Below are positions 59,767 through 64,000 of a DNA stretch of 64,000 bases, in pieces. How positions within the stretch are numbered: position 1 is the stretch's first letter; each line of letters starts with the position of its first letter. The notes below the pieces were generated by a model. The model saw only the letters and a program-made list of their open reading frames with translations. It did no database searches and was not told the DNA's origin. The stretch is from Micromonospora echinospora (GTDB lineage: Bacteria; Actinomycetota; Actinomycetes; Mycobacteriales; Micromonosporaceae). Location of the stretch: NCBI RefSeq assembly GCF_014203425.1, contig NZ_JACHJC010000001.1, positions 868,001 through 932,000 of the forward strand, read 5' to 3'. The position numbers and the translations under genes were made by a program.

Positions 59767-61104
59767 GTGACCGAGACGCTTTCCGCCGGATCCGGCCGCT
59801 ACCCGGCCGACGCCCCGGCCTCCGAGGCCCTGTTCGACCGCGCCAAGGCCCTCGTGCCCGGCGGGGTGAACTCCCCCGTGCGCGCGTTCCGTGCCGTCGG
59901 CGGCACCCCGCGCTTCATGGTCCGGGGGGAGGGTCCCTGGCTCTTCGACGCCGACGGTCGTCGGTACGTCGACCTGGTCTGCTCCTGGGGCCCGCTCATC
60001 CTCGGCCACGCGCACCCGGCAGTGGTGGAGGCGCTACGTGAGGCCGCCGCGCTGGGCACGAGCTTCGGCACGCCCACGCCGGGCGAGGTGGACCTGGCCG
60101 AGGAGATCGTCGCGCGGACGCCGGTGGAGCAGGTGCGCCTGGTCAACTCCGGCACCGAGGCGACCATGTCGGCGATCCGGCTGGCCCGCGGCTTCACCGG
60201 CCGCGCCAAGATCATCAAGTTCGCCGGCTGCTACCACGGCCACTCGGACGCGCTGCTCGCCGCCGCCGGCTCCGGCGTGGCCACGTTCGGCCTGCCCGAC
60301 TCGCCCGGCGTGACCGGGGCGGCGGCCGGCGACACGATCGTGCTGCCGTACAACGACCTGCGCGCGGTCGAGGAGGCGTTCGCCGCCCAGGGCCCGCACA
60401 TCGCCGCGATCATCACCGAGGCCGCCGCCGGCAACATGGGCGTGATCGCGCCCCGGGACGGCTTCAACGCCGAACTGGCCCGGATCGCGCACGCGCACGG
60501 CGCGCTGCTCATCGTCGACGAGGTGATGACCGGGTTCCGGGTCTCCCGCGCCGGATGGCACGGCCTCGACCCGTCGGACGCGGACCTGTGGACGTACGGG
60601 AAGGTCATGGGTGGGGGCCTGCCCGCCGCGGCGTTCGGCGGGCGCGCGGAGATCATGGCGAAGCTCGCCCCGGCCGGCCCGGTCTACCAGGCCGGGACGC
60701 TCTCCGGTAACCCGCTGGCCTGCGCGGCCGGACTGGCCACGCTGCGGCTGGCCGACGACGCGCTCTACCGGCGGCTCGACGAGACCTCCGCCGCGCTGGG
60801 CAAGCTCACCACCGAGGCGCTGTCCGCGGCCGGTGTGCCGCACCGCCTCTCCACCGCGGGCAACATGTTCTCGGTCTTCTTCACCGACGCGGACGTGCGT
60901 GACTACGACAGCGCCCGCACCCAGGTGGTGCCGGCGTTCAAGGCGTTCTTCCACGCGATGCTCGCCGGTGGCGTCTACCTGCCGCCGAGCGCGTTCGAGT
61001 CGTGGTTCGTCTCGACAGCGATCGACGACGCCGCGTGGGAGCAGATCTCCGCCGCCCTGCCGGTGGCGGCGCGGGCGGCGGCAGCGGCAGGACACGGGGG
61101 GTAA
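59767..61104 (+). CDS. hemL: Glutamate-1-semialdehyde 2,1-aminomutase
   Basis: A 445-residue PLP enzyme starting at GTG. The PLP lysine is Lys279 in [17 protein letters not shown]; other conserved elements are [40 protein letters not shown] and VDEVMTGFR. It converts glutamate-1-semialdehyde to 5-aminolevulinate in the C5 tetrapyrrole pathway. It begins a tight run of genes for haem use, with cytochrome c biogenesis genes following. The stop is three bases before the next ATG. Confidence 0.97.
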   Translation: MTETLSAGSGRYPADAPASEALFDRAKALVPGGVNSPVRAFRAVGGTPRFMVRGEGPWLFDADGRRYVDLVCSWGPLILGHAHPAVVEALREAAALGTSFGTPTPGEVDLAEEIVARTPVEQVRLVNSGTEATMSAIRLARGFTGRAKIIKFAGCYHGHSDALLAAAGSGVATFGLPDSPGVTGAAAGDTIVLPYNDLRAVEEAFAAQGPHIAAIITEAAAGNMGVIAPRDGFNAELARIAHAHGALLIVDEVMTGFRVSRAGWHGLDPSDADLWTYGKVMGGGLPAAAFGGRAEIMAKLAPAGPVYQAGTLSGNPLACAAGLATLRLADDALYRRLDETSAALGKLTTEALSAAGVPHRLSTAGNMFSVFFTDADVRDYDSARTQVVPAFKAFFHAMLAGGVYLPPSAFESWFVSTAIDDAAWEQISAALPVAARAAAAAGHGG

Positions 61105-61107
61105 CCA

Positions 61108-61755
61108 ATGGCGGAGACCGTGGTGCACGTGCTGCGGCACGGCGAGGTGCACAACCCGGACGGCATCCTCTACGGCCGTCTGCCCGGGTTCCGCCTCTCC
61201 GAGCTGGGCGTGCAGATGGCCAAGGCGGCGGCGCAGGCGCTCGCCGACCGGACCGTGGTGCACGTCGTGGCCAGCCCGCTGGAACGCGCCCAGCAGACCG
61301 CCGAGCCGATCGCGGCCCAGTTCGGCCTCTCCGTCGGCGTCGACGAACGGCTGATCGAGAGCGCGAACTGGTTCGAGGGCAAGAAGGTCTCGCCCGGTGA
61401 CGGCTCGTTCCGTGACCCGCGCAACTGGTGGGTGCTGCGCGACCCGGTGACCCCGTCCTGGGGTGAGGCGTACCGGGTCATCGCCGAGCGCATGTTCGCC
61501 GCGCTGCACGCCGCCCGCGTCGCCGCCGAGGGCCGCGAGGCGGTGCTGGTGTCGCACCAGCTCCCGATCTGGACGCTGCGCCGGCACGTCGAGCGCAAGC
61601 GGCTCTGGCACGACCCGCGCCGCCGCCAGTGCGGCCTGGCCAGCCTCACCTCGTTCCACTTCGACGGCGCCAAGATCGTCGGTATCGGGTACTCCGAGCC
61701 GGCCGCCCACCTCGTCTCGATCTCGCCGACCGCCCGGACGGCCAAGGGGGCCTGA
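61108..61755 (+). CDS. Histidine phosphatase (phosphoglycerate mutase-like)
   Basis: A 215-residue protein of the histidine phosphatase superfamily. The RHG motif (VLRHGEVHNP) near residue 9 and the second histidine motif (VLVSHQLPIWTLRRHVE) are intact. The family includes mutases and broad phosphatases; the substrate is not predictable. It overlaps the TlpA gene (TGATG), so it is embedded in the haem/cytochrome run. Confidence 0.92.
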   Translation: MAETVVHVLRHGEVHNPDGILYGRLPGFRLSELGVQMAKAAAQALADRTVVHVVASPLERAQQTAEPIAAQFGLSVGVDERLIESANWFEGKKVSPGDGSFRDPRNWWVLRDPVTPSWGEAYRVIAERMFAALHAARVAAEGREAVLVSHQLPIWTLRRHVERKRLWHDPRRRQCGLASLTSFHFDGAKIVGIGYSEPAAHLVSISPTARTAKGA

Positions 61756-62330
61756 TGCTCACCCGGAGGCTCGCCGCCGCCCTGCTCGCCGCCGTCACCG
61801 CCGGTACGGCGCTGGTCGGCTGCACCTCCGGCAGCGAGGAGAGCCGTTGCGCGGCCGATGGTTCGGTCGTCACGTGCGAGCCGGGCCAGCGCTCGAAGAC
61901 GCCGAAGGTCAGCGGTGAGCTGCTCACCGGCGGCGGCTACGACATCTCCCGGGACCGCGGCCAGGTCGTCGTGGTCAACTTCTGGGGCTCCTGGTGCGCG
62001 CCCTGCCGCGCCGAGGCCGACGACCTGGAGGACACCTACCAGGCCACCAAGGGCTCCGGCGTGTCGTTCCTCGGCATCAACGTGCAGGACAGCAAGGACA
62101 AGGCGCTCGCCTTCGAGGAGGGCCGGGTCACGTACCCGAGCATCTTCGACCCGGCCAGCCGGCAGGCGCTCAACTTCGACATCCCGCCGAACACCACCCC
62201 GGCGACTGTCGTGCTCGACCGCGAGGGCCGGATCGCCGTGGTGATCCGCCGGGCCGTCACCCGCGACGAGCTGCGGCCGATCGTCGAGAAGATCGCCGCC
62301 GAGTCGCCGGCGCCGAACGGCGCTCGCTGA
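61755..62330 (+). CDS. TlpA/ResA-like thiol-disulfide oxidoreductase lipoprotein
   Basis: A 191-residue lipoprotein with lipobox LVGC (Cys23). The thioredoxin domain has the active site WCAPC (Cys81, Cys84) in VVNFWGSWCAPCRAEAD and a cis-proline loop (PNTTPATVVLD). It reduces apocytochrome cysteines outside the membrane for haem attachment, with electrons from CcdA. It overlaps both neighbours (TGATG), the last two genes being ccdA and resB. Confidence 0.94.
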   Translation: MLTRRLAAALLAAVTAGTALVGCTSGSEESRCAADGSVVTCEPGQRSKTPKVSGELLTGGGYDISRDRGQVVVVNFWGSWCAPCRAEADDLEDTYQATKGSGVSFLGINVQDSKDKALAFEEGRVTYPSIFDPASRQALNFDIPPNTTPATVVLDREGRIAVVIRRAVTRDELRPIVEKIAAESPAPNGAR

Positions 62331-63220
62331 TGGGCGAGACGTTCCGCCAGCTCGCCGAGTCCGGACCGCTGCTCTTCGCGGTCGGCGCGGCGGCCCTGGC
62401 CGGTCTGGTCAGCTTCCTGTCCCCGTGCGTGCTCCCGCTCATGCCCGGGTACCTGTCGTACGTGACCGGCCTGGCCGGCGCCGACCTGGAGGGTGTAAGG
62501 AAGGGCCCCCTGTTAACGCCTCCGGTAGAGGAAGGGCCCCTTGTTAACAGCGGCGCCGGCGCGAGCGGCACCGCGGGTGGCGGCGGCGGGGGTGGCGTGG
62601 GCGTCGCCGAGCGGGCGGCGCCGCAGCGGACCACCGCGGCCGTCAAGGGCCGCGTGCTCGCCGGCACGCTGCTGTTCATCGCCGGCTTCACAGTCGTGTT
62701 CGTCGCCACCGCGATCCTCTTCTCCGGCGTCGGCAAGCTCTTCTTCCGGTACGAGCGCACGCTGGAGATCGTCATCGGCGCGCTCGTGGTGGTGCTCGGG
62801 CTCGGCTACCTCGGGGTGATTCCCGGAATGCAGCGGGAGTTCCGGATCCGCTGGCTGCCCTCCGCCGGGCTGCTCGGCGCGCCGGTGCTCGGCGCGGTCT
62901 TCGCGCTCAGCTGGCTGCCCTGTACCGGCCCCACGCTCGGCGCGGTGCTCGGCATGGCGGCCACCGAGGGCGGGACCGACCGGGCCGTGGTGCTCGCCGT
63001 GGCGTACTGCCTGGGGCTGGGGATACCGTTCGTCGTCTTCGGGCTGGGCTTCCAGCGCCTGCTCGGGGTGTTCCGTGCAGTCCGGCGCAACAGTCGCTGG
63101 GTCACTCGTATCGGTGGCGCCCTGCTGATCGCGATCGGCCTGGCGCTGATCACCGGCGGCTGGGTGAACGTGGTGATCTGGTTGCAGACGAACGTGGGCG
63201 TGGGCGAGGTGAGCATCTGA
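62330..63220 (+). CDS. ccdA: CcdA-like cytochrome c biogenesis membrane protein
   Basis: A 296-residue membrane protein with about six segments. The two redox cysteines are in LSPCVLPLMPGYLSY (TM1) and LSWLPCTGPTLGAVLG (TM4). It carries electrons across the membrane to the TlpA protein. The loop after TM1 is unusually long (about residues 50-100) and contains an in-frame repeat (see 62497-62548), then a glycine-rich stretch. Usual CcdA is about 220-250 residues. It overlaps resB by TGATG. Confidence 0.93.
   Translation: MGETFRQLAESGPLLFAVGAAALAGLVSFLSPCVLPLMPGYLSYVTGLAGADLEGVRKGPLLTPPVEEGPLVNSGAGASGTAGGGGGGGVGVAERAAPQRTTAAVKGRVLAGTLLFIAGFTVVFVATAILFSGVGKLFFRYERTLEIVIGALVVVLGLGYLGVIPGMQREFRIRWLPSAGLLGAPVLGAVFALSWLPCTGPTLGAVLGMAATEGGTDRAVVLAVAYCLGLGIPFVVFGLGFQRLLGVFRAVRRNSRWVTRIGGALLIAIGLALITGGWVNVVIWLQTNVGVGEVSI
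62497..62548 (+). repeat. Two copies of a 21-base dispersed repeat inside ccdA
   Basis: AAGGAAGGGCCCCCTGTTAAC (62497-62517, 21 bases written here as two parts: AAGGAAGGGCCC and CCTGTTAAC) is followed 31 bases later by GAGGAAGGGCCCCTTG plus TTAAC (62528-62548). I know this type as an intergenic repeat of Micromonospora and relatives. Here it is read in frame as KGPLLTP and EEGPLVNS inside the TM1-TM2 loop. Confidence 0.85.
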
Positions 63221-64000
63221 TGACGACCGTTGACGACCGGCCGTCGACCCCTCCGGCGCAGGCGCCCCGGCGGGTCAATCCGGTGCTGGCCCTGCTGCGC
63301 AACTCGTGGCGGCAGCTCACCAGCATGCGTACCGCGTTGATCCTGCTGTTCCTGCTCGCCGTCGCGGCCATCCCCGGCTCGGTGCTGCCGCAGCGCGGCG
63401 TCAACCCCGAACGAGTCAACCAGTGGTTCGTCGACCACCCCGACCTCGCGCCCCGGCTGGACCAGATCGGCGCGTTCGAGGTCTTCGGGTCGGCCTGGTT
63501 CTCCGCGATCTACCTGCTGCTGTTCACCTCGCTGATCGGCTGCATCCTGCCCCGGGCCCGCGACCACGTCCGCGCGCTGCGGATGAAGCCGCCGGCCGCG
63601 CCGAAGCGGCTCGAGCGGCTGCCCCAGCACGCGGTGCTGGAGGCCCCGGCCGCCGCCGATCCCGAGGCGATCGCGGCGGTGCTGCGCCGCCGCCGGTGGC
63701 GGGTCACCGTGCGCGGCAACGAGGTCTCCGCCGAGAAGGGCTACCTCAAGGAGACCGGCAACCTGCTCTTCCACGTGTCGCTGGTCGCCGTCCTGCTCGG
63801 GGTGGCGCTCGGTTCCTGGTACGGCTGGCACGGCAACCGCATCCTGGTCGCCGGCGAGGACAACGCGTTCTGCAACACCCGCCAGCAGTACGCCGAGGCG
63901 TCGCTCGGCCCGCGCGTGGACAGCTCCGACCTGCCGCCGTTCTGCCTGACGCTGGAGAAGTTCGAGGCCGACTACCTGCCGTCCGGGCTGGCGTCCCGCT
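63220..64000 (+). CDS. resB: ResB-like cytochrome c biogenesis protein, 5' part
   Basis: The ATG at 63220 overlaps the ccdA stop (TGATG). The frame stays open to the window edge, giving 260 codons; no stop is reached. After a short Pro-rich cytoplasmic start come RNSWRQLTSMRTALILLFLLAVAAIPGSVLPQRGV (TM1 with the typical MRTAL and LPQR motifs), AWFSAIYLLLFTSLIGCILPRARDH (TM2), and GNLLFHVSLVAVLLGVALGSWYGW (TM3), then an external loop with FCNTRQQY. ResB works with CcsA/ResC to export haem and attach it to c-type cytochromes; the partner gene is expected just beyond the window. Confidence 0.93.
   Translation, partial: MTTVDDRPSTPPAQAPRRVNPVLALLRNSWRQLTSMRTALILLFLLAVAAIPGSVLPQRGVNPERVNQWFVDHPDLAPRLDQIGAFEVFGSAWFSAIYLLLFTSLIGCILPRARDHVRALRMKPPAAPKRLERLPQHAVLEAPAAADPEAIAAVLRRRRWRVTVRGNEVSAEKGYLKETGNLLFHVSLVAVLLGVALGSWYGWHGNRILVAGEDNAFCNTRQQYAEASLGPRVDSSDLPPFCLTLEKFEADYLPSGLASR

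Overview
The window is very GC-rich, and the base composition, codon use and gene content point to an actinomycete of the Micromonosporaceae, most likely Micromonospora or a close relative. Supporting signs are leaderless genes, start/stop overlaps of the ATGA/GTGA type, CGAAC-type LexA boxes, a secreted GH10 xylanase with a ricin-type domain, a mycothiol-dependent isomerase family protein, and short repeat families (TGATCAAGGAGTTTG palindromes and AAGGGCCCCCTGTTAAC units) that I associate with Micromonospora genomes. The assignment is inference; no rRNA is present.

Layout. 1-3088: tail of a MarR regulator, then a regulator/unknown/ABC ATPase/ABC permease operon. 3081-11860: the most unusual part, a divergent locus. 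One arm is a winged-helix protein plus a 1099-residue double ATPase (AAA + HerA-like). The other arm is a Trypco1-type small protein plus a 1367-residue trypsin-STAND NTPase-WD40 protein with about 14 blades. It looks like an NTP-dependent conflict or immune module. 11861-19499: oxidoreductase/HxlR pair, xylanase, cupin, methyltransferase and a large secreted repeat protein. 19645-20854: colliding toxin-antitoxin loci (intact yefM-yoeB, antitoxin with a truncated PIN toxin, and a decayed second yoeB). 20953-21024: tRNA-Lys. 21156-28679: housekeeping and accessory genes (epimerase, beta-helix lipoprotein, ZIP transporter, Eis-like acetyltransferase, PP2C phosphatase, XRE-cupin regulator with benzoate transporter). 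28686-31493: operon of small membrane protein, ECF-type sigma factor and PAS/degenerate GGDEF/EAL protein. 31728-36459: small proteins, one behind a perfect LexA box, mscL, a solitary tnpB, and a FadR/MFS pair.

36470-42566 is a stressosome/partner-switching cluster: a divergent STAS antagonist, then six coupled genes (RsbR, RsbS, RsbT, ATPase-PP2C, histidine kinase, REC-PP2C). The theme returns at 48943-56093 (ATPase-GAF-PP2C, a soluble HAMP-array hybrid kinase, a response regulator) and at 59290-59622 (second STAS protein), so signalling proteins dominate the right half. Between them lie an AraC regulator, a DinB-like protein, a threonine dehydratase remnant, oligopeptidase B and an FAD oxidase behind a near-perfect LexA box. 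56098-59209 is a GbsR/MarR regulator divergent from an ABC exporter with a readable promoter/operator. 59767-64000 is a tight hemL-mutase-TlpA-ccdA-resB run for haem and cytochrome c (system II) biogenesis, cut by the window edge. ccdA carries an in-frame copy of a dispersed repeat.
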